Shown here: piece after piece, positions 26,096-36,249 of the stretch
Layout of the letters: each line of letters starts with the position of its first letter
How positions within the stretch are numbered: position 1 is the stretch's first letter
NCBI RefSeq assembly: GCF_900111075.1
Contig: NZ_FOFZ01000001.1
Span: 496,001-560,000 of the forward strand
DNA from: Flavobacterium frigoris
Lineage (GTDB): Bacteria > Bacteroidota > Bacteroidia > Flavobacteriales > Flavobacteriaceae
Direction: 5' to 3'
Length of the DNA stretch: 64,000 nt
The notes under the pieces: model-generated
Database searches by the model: none
What the model was told of the DNA's origin: nothing
Seen by the model: the letters and a program-made list of their open reading frames with translations, nothing else
Translations under genes and position numbers: made by a program

Positions 26096-26216
26096 CAATT
26101 GTGGAATTTCCGTTTTGTCAATCAATTTTCAAATTATCTCAATGAACACAAGTTGCTATTTAGAAGATGAAAAATAAGATCGTGTTTATTTTTTAGTGTT
26201 TATAAAATAAGTCAAC

Positions 26217-26224
26217 TAAATTTG
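26217..26224 (+). promoter_or_regulatory. -7 promoter element of the TlpA-like gene
   Basis: TAAATTTG at 26217-26224 fits TAnnTTTG. It covers a GTG at 26224 that could begin a longer frame, so translation must start at the ATG at 26242. Confidence 0.55.
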
Positions 26225-26241
26225 TGGTTTACTTACTAACC

Positions 26242-27018
26242 ATGAAAAAACTGTTTTATACTCTTTCTTTAGTTTTAATTTTCGCATTCTGTAATGGTCA
26301 AGTTAAATTAGGGAAACCAGAGGTGAATCCTATTTCCGTTCAAAAAACCTATTTGGATTGGCGCAACTATCAAAAAGAGAATGTCATGCTTTCTCAAGAT
26401 TTTGTAGCATTAGATTCAAATTCGAAAGAAATTACTAAAGCGGAATTTCTACAGAAACTCAGTGAAGGGAACAACATCCCCATCCGATTAGAATCAGAGA
26501 AAAGTGTTTTTCAGTATCAGCTTTTTAAGATTGAACCTAAATCCGATTCAAGTATAAAAGCGTCCATTGCCGAGACAGCATACAATGAAATTCAAAACTA
26601 TAAAAAAGAGGGCGAACCATTTCCTGAATTTTCATTTAATGATTTAAACGGTAATTTGATAACAAATGAAAATCTAAAAGGAAAGATTGTAGTTGTAAAA
26701 TGCTGGTACATTCATTGTGCAGCTTGCATTAAAGAATTTCCAGAAGTCAATCAATTAGTAAGCAACTACAAAAACAGAAAAGACATCGTTTTTATAAGTC
26801 TCGCCGAAGATTCACCAGAGCAATTAAAGGCTTTTTTAGCAAGAAAACCGCTTTCCTATTCCGTTGTTCCTAATTTGAAAACGTATATGAATTTAACGCT
26901 TCAACTTAATGCGTTTCCTACCCATTTTATTATTAATAAAGAAGGGTTTATAGCTAAAGTGCTTTCAGACAGTAAAAGTCTAGAAGTTGCTTTGGCGAAA
27001 GTGAGTGAAAGAAATTAA
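26242..27018 (+). CDS. TlpA-like thioredoxin-fold protein, exported
   Basis: A 258-residue protein with a signal peptide (MKKLFYTLSLVLIFAFCNGQ), possibly a lipoprotein at Cys17 although the lipobox is weak. The C-terminal 120 residues form an AhpC-TSA/TlpA domain: FPEFSFNDLNGN, then KCWYIHCAACIKEFPEV with redox pair C159/C162, and FPTHFIINKEG containing the cis-Pro loop. The active pair CAAC has an unusual intervening sequence for the family. It would reduce or exchange disulphides in the periplasm. The N-terminal 110 residues have no recognised domain. The start is chosen from the promoter position. Confidence 0.88.
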   Translation: MKKLFYTLSLVLIFAFCNGQVKLGKPEVNPISVQKTYLDWRNYQKENVMLSQDFVALDSNSKEITKAEFLQKLSEGNNIPIRLESEKSVFQYQLFKIEPKSDSSIKASIAETAYNEIQNYKKEGEPFPEFSFNDLNGNLITNENLKGKIVVVKCWYIHCAACIKEFPEVNQLVSNYKNRKDIVFISLAEDSPEQLKAFLARKPLSYSVVPNLKTYMNLTLQLNAFPTHFIINKEGFIAKVLSDSKSLEVALAKVSERN

Positions 27019-27110
27019 TTAAAAGCATAGGAGTTCAAGTCTAACAGAATCAGTGTTTACTCCAATAAAAAAACAATAATACAGACTTATTACTGCGCTA
27101 ATCGTTTTAC

Positions 27111-27626
27111 TTATTTATTATTATGAACGTGAACATCCATTTGAGGAAAAGGAATATTGAGTTTGTAATCTCCAAAACGAGTATACACTTTCTCATTCCT
27201 ATCGAAAAATACACCCCAATAGTCTGCGCCGTCAACCCAGACTCTAACGGTAAAATTTACTGAACTATCAGCAAGTTCAGATAAGCCCATAGAAGGAGCG
27301 GGGTCTTTTAAAATTCGGCTGTCCTCAGCAATGAAATCATTAATCGCCTTTTTGAAATTTCCGACATCATCACCGTACGCTATTCCCATTGTCCAATCTG
27401 CTCGTCGTAGTGGCTCGGCAGAAAAATTGATAAGCGCACCAGTCGAAAGGGGCCCATTAGGAATTATGACTAATTTCTTGTCTGCGGTATTCAACATAGT
27501 AGAGAAAATGCTAATCTCCTTTACGGTTCCGGTATAGCCTTGGGCTTCAATGAAATCTCCTACGTGAAAGGGTTTTAGAATTAAAATAACGACTCCACCT
27601 GCGAAATTCTGCAGCGAAAGTACCAA
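27111..27626 (-). pseudogene. 5'-truncated small-conductance mechanosensitive channel (MscS)
   Basis: The frame encodes the pore-lining end and cytoplasmic beta domain of an MscS channel: SLQNFAGGVVILILKPFHVGDFIEAQG, then IIPNGPL and a C-terminal alpha/beta domain ending QMDVHVHNNK. The N-terminal transmembrane helices are missing. Upstream on the minus strand the frame meets a TAA a few codons before the Leu at 27626, and no more MscS-like sequence is found to about 27.7 kb. The remaining 171 residues cannot form a channel by themselves. Probably a deletion remnant. Confidence 0.85.
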
Positions 27627-27754
27627 ATGTATTTATAGCGTAGACAAAAAGGTCTATTATAATCTATGAGATTATATCTTCTGCAAGTGAAATTTCATGA
27701 TTTCCAAATACACCCATTTTAAAAAGGAAGTTATAATAATCAGAAGTTGCCTTT

Positions 27755-27792
27755 ATAAAAAAAGCTTCCCGTCTAGAAAGAGGGGAAGCTTT
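27755..27792 (-). terminator. Terminator of the RND exporter gene
   Basis: Minus-strand stem aaagcttcccc / gggaagcttt with a short loop is followed by seven T. It lies 41 bp beyond the exporter's stop. Confidence 0.88.
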
Positions 27793-27833
27793 AGTGAGTT
27801 TTATAAGGCATGATTTTAAAAGAAGTGTGCCGA

Positions 27834-30242
27834 TTATTTATCTAGATTTTCGTCTTCTTCTCTGTTACTCAAAATATCAATTTTAGGCTCGATAAATTCC
27901 TGTTTGTTCGCTAACGATTTGTTTAAAGTTAATACCAAACAAGGCAATAACATCAAGTTAGACAACATCCCGAACGCTAGCGTTATGGCAATTAATCCAC
28001 CTAGGGCTACTGTTCCTCCAAAATCAGAAAGCAAAAACACAGAGAATCCTGCAAACAATACCACTGAGGTGTAAAACATACTGATTCCAGCTTCTTTTAG
28101 TGTCGCAAAAACAGATTTTTTTATTTTCCAGTTATTTCGAGTTAACTCTTGACGGTATTGGGCCAAGAAATGGATGGTGTCATCTACTGAAAGTCCGAAA
28201 GCAATACTAAAAACTAATATTGTCGATGGTTTTAGCGGAATGCCGAAATAGCCCATCAATCCTGCAGTAATCATTAGCGGCAATAGATTAGGGATTAACG
28301 AAATGACCACCATTTTAAACGAGCGGAACATGAAAATCATCAACAATGAAATTAAAAATACAGCAAAAAGAAGCGAGCTGACTAAGTTGTCAAGTAGGTA
28401 TTTTGTTCCTTTTTCAAAAACTAATGCTTTCCCAGTCATTACCACTTTATAGCGATCAGAGGGGAATATTTTATTGGTTTTATCAAGTAGTTTTTGTTCT
28501 ATTTTAGCCATGTTTCCCGTACCAATGTCTCTCATGAAGGTGGTAATTCGGGCTACTTGTCCCGTGCTGTCCACATAACTTTTCATGATGTTATTTTGGG
28601 TGTTTTTAGATGCGTTTTTTGCATAACCCAAAATAAAACTTTGCTCTTGAGAAGTAGGTAATTCGTAATATTCAGGATTACCATTGTAGTATGCCTGCTT
28701 AGAATATTTAACCAAATTTAGAATAGAGATTGGTTTTGAAAGCTCCGGAATTTCTTCTATCGTCTCTTGAAGCTCATCCATCTTTCTTAAGGTAGAGAGT
28801 TTCATAACTCCTTTTTTTCTTTTGGTGTCAATCGTAATTTCAAGTGGCATGATACCGTCAAATTCTTTTTCGAAAAAAAGAATATCTTTAAAGAAGCCTG
28901 TATTTTTTGGCATGTCTTCAATTAAACTTCCTGATGTTTTAATTTTGAAAGCACCTATGCTGCTTATTAAAAATAAAAATATAGCCACAAGATAGACATG
29001 TCGTCTGTTGTATCTTACCGTTTTTTCAATCCAGGCCATGAACACTTTCGTGTAATTGCGGCTCAAATGTCTCAGGTGTTTTTCTTTTGGAACAGGTTGA
29101 TAGCTGTAGTAAATTGGTATGATGATAAGGCATAAAAAAAACAGTGCAACAATACTTAATGAGGAAATGATACCAAACTCTTTCAACAACTCACTATTAG
29201 TAATGATAAAAGTGGCAAAACCGGCAGCTGTAGTTAAGTTGGTCATCAAGGTAGCGGTTCCTACTTTTGTAATTACGCGTTGCAATGCACGGGCTTTATT
29301 TCCATGAGCAATATATTCCTGTTGGTATTTATTAGTCAAGAAAATACAATTGGGAATCCCGATTACGATCACCAAAGTAGGGACTAGCGCGGTAAGTACG
29401 GTGATTTGATAATGGAATAATCCAAGCAGTCCAAACGTCCACATAACCCCTATGATTACAATTATAATTGCAATTAGGGTAGCTCTGTAGGAACGGAAAA
29501 AGAAAAAGAATATCAACGAAGTCAGCAATAAAGAAACGCCAATGAATAAACTAATTTCACTCATGATGCTCATCGCATTCAATGTCCTGATGTAAGGCAT
29601 CCCAGAAACACGTAAATCAATGCCCGTTTCTTTTTCGAAAGCTTCTATTTTTGGGATAAAATCATTTACGATATAATCTTTACGGTGCGCTGTATTGACG
29701 ATTTTTTTATCTAAATAGATTGCTGAGCGGATCGTTCCGTTTCTTTTATTGAAGAGGAGACCCTCGTAAAAGGGCATGTTTTCGAATAAATCTTTTTTGA
29801 TAGTGTTTAGGTACGCCTGATTAACTGTTTTTGCTTGGTCAACAAACGGCACTAATTCAAAAGTTTGAAGGGAATCATTTTTTTGCAATTTCTTCAAGTC
29901 ACTGATTGAAATAATCAGATCCACTTCTTTTTGTGCTTTTATTTCTGTCGTTAATTTATTCCAAGCAGCAAATGCTTTGGGTGTAAAAAAAGCATCGTCT
30001 TTAACACCGACAACAATCAAATTTCCCTCTTCGCCAAATTTGTCTAAAAAGGCGTTGTATTCTTTATTGATGATGTGGTTGTCTGGCAGTAGATTAGCTT
30101 CCGTAAACGAAAACTGTATGTTTTTCCATTGCAGTGCTAAAAAAAGCGTTATAAAAACAATAACACCAAGGATAACGATTCGGTTTTTAAGTACGATACG
30201 GGCAATAAATTCCCAAAACCCTACTTTTAATTTCTTTTTCAT
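27834..30242 (-). CDS. RND superfamily (MMPL/SSD-type) exporter
   Basis: About 802 residues with two copies of a 'one span, large periplasmic loop, five spans' unit, typical of RND proteins. Span 1 is near the start, followed by a loop containing NLLPDNHIINKEY, and the second half has LSVDDTIHFLAQYRQEL, the Asp-bearing helix 4 segment. Such MMPL or SSD-like exporters move lipids or hydrophobic compounds. No adaptor or outer-membrane factor is adjacent. I start at 30242 (MKKKLKVGFWEF); a longer frame to 30293 would add an implausible AT-rich leader. Confidence 0.9.
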   Translation of the reverse strand: MKKKLKVGFWEFIARIVLKNRIVILGVIVFITLFLALQWKNIQFSFTEANLLPDNHIINKEYNAFLDKFGEEGNLIVVGVKDDAFFTPKAFAAWNKLTTEIKAQKEVDLIISISDLKKLQKNDSLQTFELVPFVDQAKTVNQAYLNTIKKDLFENMPFYEGLLFNKRNGTIRSAIYLDKKIVNTAHRKDYIVNDFIPKIEAFEKETGIDLRVSGMPYIRTLNAMSIMSEISLFIGVSLLLTSLIFFFFFRSYRATLIAIIIVIIGVMWTFGLLGLFHYQITVLTALVPTLVIVIGIPNCIFLTNKYQQEYIAHGNKARALQRVITKVGTATLMTNLTTAAGFATFIITNSELLKEFGIISSLSIVALFFLCLIIIPIYYSYQPVPKEKHLRHLSRNYTKVFMAWIEKTVRYNRRHVYLVAIFLFLISSIGAFKIKTSGSLIEDMPKNTGFFKDILFFEKEFDGIMPLEITIDTKRKKGVMKLSTLRKMDELQETIEEIPELSKPISILNLVKYSKQAYYNGNPEYYELPTSQEQSFILGYAKNASKNTQNNIMKSYVDSTGQVARITTFMRDIGTGNMAKIEQKLLDKTNKIFPSDRYKVVMTGKALVFEKGTKYLLDNLVSSLLFAVFLISLLMIFMFRSFKMVVISLIPNLLPLMITAGLMGYFGIPLKPSTILVFSIAFGLSVDDTIHFLAQYRQELTRNNWKIKKSVFATLKEAGISMFYTSVVLFAGFSVFLLSDFGGTVALGGLIAITLAFGMLSNLMLLPCLVLTLNKSLANKQEFIEPKIDILSNREEDENLDK

Positions 30243-30381
30243 AAGTGTACTAAAAATGGGTGCAAAGGTAGTGAATACCACCGCAAAAGCCATAATTTAT
30301 GAAAATCTTTTTATCTGGTTTATGGTTCGCTTTCCACTGTTTGATTCCTTTTTTAATTTCGCTAAAAAATTAAATTTTGCC

Positions 30382-30414
30382 TTGTAAAACGTATTATAGA
30401 ATTTTACATCTTTG
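30382..30414 (+). promoter_or_regulatory. Probable promoter of the cation/proton antiporter gene
   Basis: TTG at 30382-30384 and CATCTTTG at 30407-30414 (one mismatch to TAnnTTTG) are 22 bp apart. This makes the TTG at 30412 an unlikely start codon and supports the ATG at 30448. Confidence 0.45.
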
Positions 30415-30447
30415 TGTGATTTTGTAAAGTTAATACACGAGTGTAAA

Positions 30448-32724
30448 ATGGATTTAAGAAAATATAAAAACACGCTGTTTTATTTGACGGTGACCGGTGG
30501 TTTCACCGCTTTGATCTATTGGATAATTAATAAAGGAAAGGAACTAGAAGGAAAAGAAGCATTGGTTGTTTCAGACTCTACTCATAGTTCTTGGAACGAT
30601 TTTATTATGTCTATGAAACATAATTTTGAAGATCCTTTGGCTATACTTTTGGCTCAAATTGTAATGATTATCCTGATGGCTCGGCTTTTTGGCTGGATTT
30701 TCAAGAAGATTGGACAGCCCACTGTTATTGGTGAAATTATAGCTGGTATCGTGCTCGGTCCTTCTTTGGTAGGAATGTATTTTCCTGGTTTTTCTGCTGC
30801 TTTGTTTCCTGTTGAATCCCTTGGTAATTTAAAGTTTCTTAGTCAGATAGGATTAATTCTTTTTATGTTCGTTATAGGGATGGAGCTCGATATTAAAGTA
30901 CTTAAAAACAAAGCAAGCGAAGCAGTAGTAATCAGTCATGCGAGTATTGTGATTCCATTTGCATTGGGAATAGGATTGTCTTATTTTGTTTATAATAAAT
31001 TTGCTCCGGCGGGGGTAGAGTTTCTTTCTTTTAGTTTGTTTATGGGAATCGCCATGAGTATCACCGCTTTTCCTGTTTTGGCCAGAATTGTACAAGAAAG
31101 AGGGATTCATAAGACTAAATTAGGTGCAATTGTTATTACCTGTGCGGCTGCAGATGATATAACGGCTTGGTGTTTATTAGCAGTAGTAATTGCGATTGTT
31201 AAGGCAGGAGATTTTGTGGGTTCACTTTATGTCATTTCGTTGGCTGTCGTATACGTTATGGCAATGATTTTTATCGTAAAACCGTTTTTGAAAAGAATTG
31301 GTGATTTGTACGGTTCTAAAGACAGTATTGGGAAACCCGTTATGGCAATTTTCTTTCTTTTTCTAATTCTTTCTTCTTACGCTACAGAGGTAATTGGGAT
31401 TCATGCCCTTTTTGGCGCTTTTATGATGGGATCAATTATGCCGGATGTTTCTAAATTCCGAATGATATTTATCGAAAAAGTAGAAGATGTTTCGGTGATA
31501 CTTTTGTTGCCTTTGTTTTTTGTGTTCACAGGTTTGAAAACTGAAATCGGACTTATAAATGATCCGTATTTATGGAAAGTTACCGCAGCAATTATTATGG
31601 TTGCTGTTGTGGGTAAGTTCTTGGGAAGCGCTTTGGCAGCAAAGTTTGTCGGGCAAAACTGGAAAGACAGCTTAACGATTGGCGCTTTGATGAACACCAG
31701 AGGGCTAATGGAACTGATAGTATTAAATATAGGATTAGAGCTTAAGGTTTTAACTCCTGAAGTTTTTACGATGATGGTTATTATGGCGCTGGTGACCACT
31801 TTTATGACCGGGCCTGCTTTAGATTTGATTAATTATTTGTTTAAAGATAAGAGTGTGCCTGATGCCGAAGAAATAATTAACTATAGTAAATACAGAATAC
31901 TATTTTCATTTGGAAATAACGAGAAAGGGAAATCACTACTGCGATTAGCGAATAGCCTAACCAAAAAGCAAAAAAGCAGCTCCATTGTTACTGCAATGCA
32001 TTTATCTCTAAGTGATGAACTGCATACATTCAACTTGGAAGAGAAAGAAAAAGACAGTTTCTTACCTATTTTTGAAGAATCAGAATTGTTGAATATAGAA
32101 ATTGAGACCATTTTTAAAGCAACCATCGATATCGAGTCGGAGATTGCAGATGTAGCAAATCAAGGGGATTATGACTTACTGCTTGTTGGGTTAGGGAAAT
32201 CTATTTTTGAAGGGACTATTCTCGGGAAAGTAATTGGGTTTACTACCAGGATCATAAACCCGGATCGATTGATTGACAAATTTACGGGTAAGGAAGGCTT
32301 GTTTGAAAACTCTCCTTTTGACGAACGAACCCGCCAAATTGTTGCCAAAACCAAAATGCCATTAGGAATTTTGATTGATAAAGAATTTCAAGATATAGAT
32401 CATGTGTTTATTCCAATTTTTAAATCAGATGATTCTTTTTTAATTGATTACGCCCAAAAATTAATTTACAATAATAATTCTAAAATTACTGTTTTAGATG
32501 TAAACGGACATGTAAAAAATAATTTTGTTATTCAAAGTGCCGTGACTTCATTAGAACAAATACATCCCGATAATTTATCAATAGTTATAGATAAGTTAGT
32601 AAGTTTGCCCTTTCTGGAAAAGCAGGACTTAATGCTCATTAGCCTCGAAAGCTGGAAATCAGTACTGGACTCAGATAGCGATTGGTTGATTGGCGTTCCG
32701 TCTGTTTTAATTATTAAACCGTAA
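30448..32724 (+). CDS. CPA2-family cation:proton antiporter
   Basis: A 758-residue antiporter. The first 430 residues carry about 12-13 membrane spans with typical KefB/NhaP2-like motifs (GQPTVIGEIIAGIVLGPS near the second span, SITAFPVLARIV, CAAADDITAWCLLAVVIAIV and NTRGLMELIVLNIG). The C-terminal 320 residues are a soluble region arranged like two universal-stress-protein folds rather than a TrkA-N domain, as in many Bacteroidota antiporters. It exchanges Na+ or K+ for H+. The start is M at 30448; the upstream TTG overlaps a promoter. A SugE-like gene follows 2 bp later. Confidence 0.9.
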   Translation: MDLRKYKNTLFYLTVTGGFTALIYWIINKGKELEGKEALVVSDSTHSSWNDFIMSMKHNFEDPLAILLAQIVMIILMARLFGWIFKKIGQPTVIGEIIAGIVLGPSLVGMYFPGFSAALFPVESLGNLKFLSQIGLILFMFVIGMELDIKVLKNKASEAVVISHASIVIPFALGIGLSYFVYNKFAPAGVEFLSFSLFMGIAMSITAFPVLARIVQERGIHKTKLGAIVITCAAADDITAWCLLAVVIAIVKAGDFVGSLYVISLAVVYVMAMIFIVKPFLKRIGDLYGSKDSIGKPVMAIFFLFLILSSYATEVIGIHALFGAFMMGSIMPDVSKFRMIFIEKVEDVSVILLLPLFFVFTGLKTEIGLINDPYLWKVTAAIIMVAVVGKFLGSALAAKFVGQNWKDSLTIGALMNTRGLMELIVLNIGLELKVLTPEVFTMMVIMALVTTFMTGPALDLINYLFKDKSVPDAEEIINYSKYRILFSFGNNEKGKSLLRLANSLTKKQKSSSIVTAMHLSLSDELHTFNLEEKEKDSFLPIFEESELLNIEIETIFKATIDIESEIADVANQGDYDLLLVGLGKSIFEGTILGKVIGFTTRIINPDRLIDKFTGKEGLFENSPFDERTRQIVAKTKMPLGILIDKEFQDIDHVFIPIFKSDDSFLIDYAQKLIYNNNSKITVLDVNGHVKNNFVIQSAVTSLEQIHPDNLSIVIDKLVSLPFLEKQDLMLISLESWKSVLDSDSDWLIGVPSVLIIKP

Positions 32725-32726
32725 TT

Positions 32727-33056
32727 ATGAATTGGATTTTATTAATCATTGGAGGATTCTTCGAAGTAGGTTTTGCCTCTTGTTTAGGCAAAGCCAATGA
32801 AACAAAAGGTGTCGAATCTACGTATTGGATGTTGGGGTTTTTAGTTTGCCTAAGTATAAGCATGCTATTGCTGTACCGGGCAACCCAAGAATTACCTATT
32901 GGTACTGCTTATGCTGTGTGGACGGGTATAGGAGCCGTAGGAACTGTTTTGGTAGGGATTCTTGTATTCAAAGAGCCGGCTACTTTTTGGAGAATCTTCT
33001 TTTTGACGACTTTAATTGCTTCAATTATTGGATTAAAGTTTGTTTCCAGTCACTAG
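32727..33056 (+). CDS. sugE: Small multidrug resistance exporter, SugE/Gdx-like
   Basis: A 109-residue protein with four membrane spans. The conserved glutamate is E13 in GGFFEVGFA, and the stretch ELPIGTAYAVWTGIGAVG matches the SugE/Gdx subgroup rather than EmrE. Gdx proteins export guanidinium in exchange for protons; no guanidine riboswitch precedes the gene, which starts 2 bp after the antiporter stop and is probably co-transcribed with it. Most SMR proteins are homodimers, consistent with only one copy here. It converges with the DUF5686 gene with a 4-bp overlap. Confidence 0.88.
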   Translation: MNWILLIIGGFFEVGFASCLGKANETKGVESTYWMLGFLVCLSISMLLLYRATQELPIGTAYAVWTGIGAVGTVLVGILVFKEPATFWRIFFLTTLIASIIGLKFVSSH

Positions 33057-35551
33057 AGTCCCAAGTTAAGAACATAGCTCAGCTTTATGGCAATATTATC
33101 TTCAAATCGAAGCAATTGATTGGGGCCATAACGGTAAAATGCGGTAAGTCCTAGTCCTTTAAAAATTTGATTGAGTTCTATTCCAGATTCAAAATAACCT
33201 TCATTAAGGGTTTTGTAATTTAATCCTGCATGTTGCTCTGGTTTTTGTAAATTTCCCCACCCCATTCTGGATACTAGAACTAAGGAAGGTTTGACTTTTT
33301 TGAAAATAGTCACTCTGTTAAAGCCGTGCTTAAATTGGAAATAAACAAACTCATTCGAGAAAAATTCATTGAAATACATTGTTTCAAAACTGTTTTTTCC
33401 TGCAAAGGTGATTCTTTGAATGATGGTTTCTTTTGTAATATTATTTGGAGAAGTATTGTACAAATGGGTCAACGGAATATCGCCTGTAGCGTAACCTGCT
33501 TCGAATAGTAAATTTGTTTTTTGGCCATTCAAATATTTCTTCTCGTATTCGGTTTTAAAATCTATTTTGCTAAATTCAAAATCATTGTCTAATACTTTTG
33601 GTAAGGACTGTGTGAACTGAAAAGTAAATTTCGGAAAACGTTTTTCAACTTCAACTCTGCCCGTTGGCGTTTGCATATAGTTACTGAAAGGACTCCATTG
33701 CAGCGAAACCATAGCCGTTGTCATGATGTAATTCGTATATAGTTTATTATTTAAATTATAGACATAGTTGAATTTGGGTTCGATTTCTGAGCGATTGAGC
33801 GTCCAAAGACTTTCTGTTTTTGGAATAATTTGAGTCTTGAAAGAAGCTTTCCAACTCACATAGTTGTAAAAGGTACTAATGTTTATAGGTCGAGGATCGT
33901 AGAGTTTAAAAGGACTTTTTTCGATAGTATATAAAGTATTGGCAATCTCCCTAACGTCGTCAGTGTATGATAGACCAATCCAGGAATCAGAAAATTGACC
34001 CACACGAGCGGACAACCCTACATTATATTTGAAATTCCCGTCTTTTGTGCCGTATGCCGAATAGCCTTCAATTCTGAAATTTTTTAAAAACTGGTCATTT
34101 GTTATGCCTCCAAAACCCAAGCGAAAACCTTCGTAGTTATTATAGCTGATAATTTTTCGCAAGTCCATATCGAAAAATCCTAAAGGTAAAAATCCGTTGA
34201 TGACTTTTCTGCCAAAACGAATGCGGCTTGTAATTCTTCTTTTAATGGCGATACTATCTAATGCCAAATAGGTTTTTTGGCTTCGAATGTCTAAACTATC
34301 CTTTCGGTAGGAGTCCCAAAAAGGCTCTGGTTTGTTAATAGCATCTTCTTTTATTTCAACAGAAATATAGCTTTGTTTTATTTTCAGCGGAATATTATAC
34401 TGGATGTCGAAGTTATCGGTTTTAGACAGCAGATACGTAAAATCAGAAGGGGTCTTTTTTCTGGTTTGGAAGTCTTTTTCAACGTCACCGTCAAATTGAA
34501 TCGTTCCACCAAGGATTTTTATATCATCGTCATTTTTTCCCTTTATAATTTTAAACGTTTTGCGAATGGGGAACCAAATGTTTTCTTGAGGTATGTATTG
34601 GAACTCATGGATTCCACTGATGTCCAGCACCCCTTTTATTCGCATAATGGCCTTGGAAATGGCAAAATTAGTTTGGTCAATATATAGCACTCCTTCTAGT
34701 CCTGAAGCCTTACTTTTCTTTTTATTTTTAAAATAGATCATGTAAGACGTTCTGCCGTCTATGGCTATGGTGTCTAGTAATTTATAATTGTAATCGTTTA
34801 AAGCGTCTCTAGCAATAGGACTGTTGTAGTTTGTTTCAAAAAGCTCGTAGCGGGAATCGTAGACCGAAAAGGATTGTAAATTGAATCCTAAAATCTCATA
34901 AACAGGTTGTTTAAAACCGGCCATTTTTGTTCCTAAAATCGTTTCTTTTAATTTTTGATTTCCAAATTGATATTGCGATACTTTCTCCGTTTGAAATAGA
35001 TGTTGCTTTCTTACAATCTCTTTAAATTTATAAGCAGAGGAGTCGATTTTAGAGAAGGTTTTGCTAATTGAGTTTTCAATAAATACCGAGTCAATAGTTC
35101 CTTTTAACGAGTCAGGATTAGCGGAAACAATCAGTTTATTATAGGATTTGAATTCGAAAGTTTTTAGTCTTGATTGGGGATTATTTTTGTTTTTATTTTC
35201 AATGACCTTTTTTATAATGGCTAATGCAGGATTTGTATTCGAAATAAAAACTTCCTTTAAGTCATCTCTTTTAGGCGTTAGAAAAACGGCGTAATAATTT
35301 TTTTCTTTTAAAACAGCGACTGTAATTCGAAAATGGCCTATGTAGGAAACGTCAAAAGAGGGAATACTATTTTTTGAAAAAATACTAAATTTTCCGTCCA
35401 CGTCAGAGATGGTTGTGAAACCGGCAGCAGAAGTGATGGTGGCAAAAGCAAGCGGTTTGTTTGTTATGGATTCTTTTACAATTCCGTTTAGCTGAAATTG
35501 AGCTTGGACTGAAAAAGTAAAAAAGAAAAACAGTAGACAAAAATGCTTCAT
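33053..35551 (-). CDS. DUF5686-family outer-membrane protein with carboxypeptidase-like domain
   Basis: An 832-residue exported protein with a signal peptide ending near VQAQ (residue 18). Residues about 20-105 form a carboxypeptidase D regulatory-like domain (LNGIVKESITNKPLAFATIT), common in this phylum on TonB-related proteins. The remainder matches DUF5686, with repeated amphipathic strands and an aromatic C-terminus ending SYVLNLGL as in outer-membrane barrels. Likely a surface or outer-membrane protein; function unknown. It is followed on the strand by no adjacent gene for 120 bp. Confidence 0.85.
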   Translation of the reverse strand: MKHFCLLFFFFTFSVQAQFQLNGIVKESITNKPLAFATITSAAGFTTISDVDGKFSIFSKNSIPSFDVSYIGHFRITVAVLKEKNYYAVFLTPKRDDLKEVFISNTNPALAIIKKVIENKNKNNPQSRLKTFEFKSYNKLIVSANPDSLKGTIDSVFIENSISKTFSKIDSSAYKFKEIVRKQHLFQTEKVSQYQFGNQKLKETILGTKMAGFKQPVYEILGFNLQSFSVYDSRYELFETNYNSPIARDALNDYNYKLLDTIAIDGRTSYMIYFKNKKKSKASGLEGVLYIDQTNFAISKAIMRIKGVLDISGIHEFQYIPQENIWFPIRKTFKIIKGKNDDDIKILGGTIQFDGDVEKDFQTRKKTPSDFTYLLSKTDNFDIQYNIPLKIKQSYISVEIKEDAINKPEPFWDSYRKDSLDIRSQKTYLALDSIAIKRRITSRIRFGRKVINGFLPLGFFDMDLRKIISYNNYEGFRLGFGGITNDQFLKNFRIEGYSAYGTKDGNFKYNVGLSARVGQFSDSWIGLSYTDDVREIANTLYTIEKSPFKLYDPRPINISTFYNYVSWKASFKTQIIPKTESLWTLNRSEIEPKFNYVYNLNNKLYTNYIMTTAMVSLQWSPFSNYMQTPTGRVEVEKRFPKFTFQFTQSLPKVLDNDFEFSKIDFKTEYEKKYLNGQKTNLLFEAGYATGDIPLTHLYNTSPNNITKETIIQRITFAGKNSFETMYFNEFFSNEFVYFQFKHGFNRVTIFKKVKPSLVLVSRMGWGNLQKPEQHAGLNYKTLNEGYFESGIELNQIFKGLGLTAFYRYGPNQLLRFEDNIAIKLSYVLNLGL

Positions 35552-35616
35552 AAAAAAGGTTTAGTACAAAACGGCCACAATCACATTATGGTATTATGTA
35601 TGAAATAAGAATAAGA

Positions 35617-35650
35617 AAAATCCGTCTCGCTTTGTAAACGGGACGGATTA
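35617..35650 (-). terminator. Terminator of frr
   Basis: A stem of aatccgtc pairing with gacggatt, extended by cg/cg, has a 9-nt loop and is followed by T-rich sequence on the minus strand, 20 bp after the frr stop. Confidence 0.82.
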
Positions 35651-35670
35651 TGCTATTGATTTGTTGAAAG

Positions 35671-36234
35671 TTATACTTTCATGATTTCAGCTTCTTTATG
35701 AACAAGAAGTTCATCTACTTTTTTGATATAATTATTGGTTAAGATTTGAACTTCTTCTTCGGCACTTTTACAAATGTCTTCTGATGTTCCGTCTTTTTCT
35801 AATTTTTTGATATCAGAATTGGCATCTTTACGAGCGTTACGAACCCCTATTTTTGCGTCTTCTGCTTCTACTTTTGCTTGTTTAGCAAGATCGCGTCTTC
35901 TTTCTTCGGTTAACGGCGGAACACTGATAATGATCAGGTCACCATTATTCATTGGGTTGAACCCAATGTTTGCTACCATGATTGCTTTTTCAATAGCGTG
36001 AAGCATGTTTCTTTCAAAAGGCTGAAGCGTGATGGTTCTTGCATCAGGAACGCTTAGTTTTGCCACTTGTGAAAGCGGTGTAGCTGAGCCGTAATAATCC
36101 ACAAAAACACTTCCTAGCATTGCTGGAGATGCTTTTCCTGCGCGAATGTTTAGAAACTCTTTTTCTAAGTGGGCAATAGAACCGATCATCGATTCTTTAG
36201 TACTATCTAATATAAATTCAATTTCTTCAGTCAT
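35671..36234 (-). CDS. frr: Ribosome recycling factor
   Basis: About 187 residues of the RRF family, which splits post-termination ribosomes with EF-G. Landmarks are the N-terminal IEFILDSTKESMIGSIAHLE helix, RAGKASPAMLGSVFVDYYG, PLSQVAKLSVPDARTI and the helix with PPLTEERRRDLAKQAKVEAE. I use the ATG at 36234 (MTEEIEFIL); the ORF can start three codons upstream. It follows pyrH after a 39-bp gap that contains a dispersed palindrome. The pyrH-frr pair is a widespread operon. Confidence 0.96.
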   Translation of the reverse strand: MTEEIEFILDSTKESMIGSIAHLEKEFLNIRAGKASPAMLGSVFVDYYGSATPLSQVAKLSVPDARTITLQPFERNMLHAIEKAIMVANIGFNPMNNGDLIIISVPPLTEERRRDLAKQAKVEAEDAKIGVRNARKDANSDIKKLEKDGTSEDICKSAEEEVQILTNNYIKKVDELLVHKEAEIMKV

Positions 36235-36249
36235 TATTTCCAATTTTTA

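Noticed and set aside
25916..26125. 69-residue minus-strand ORF upstream of asnS
   Set aside because: It runs through the structured repeat and the asnS promoter, has no ribosome site and no coding character.
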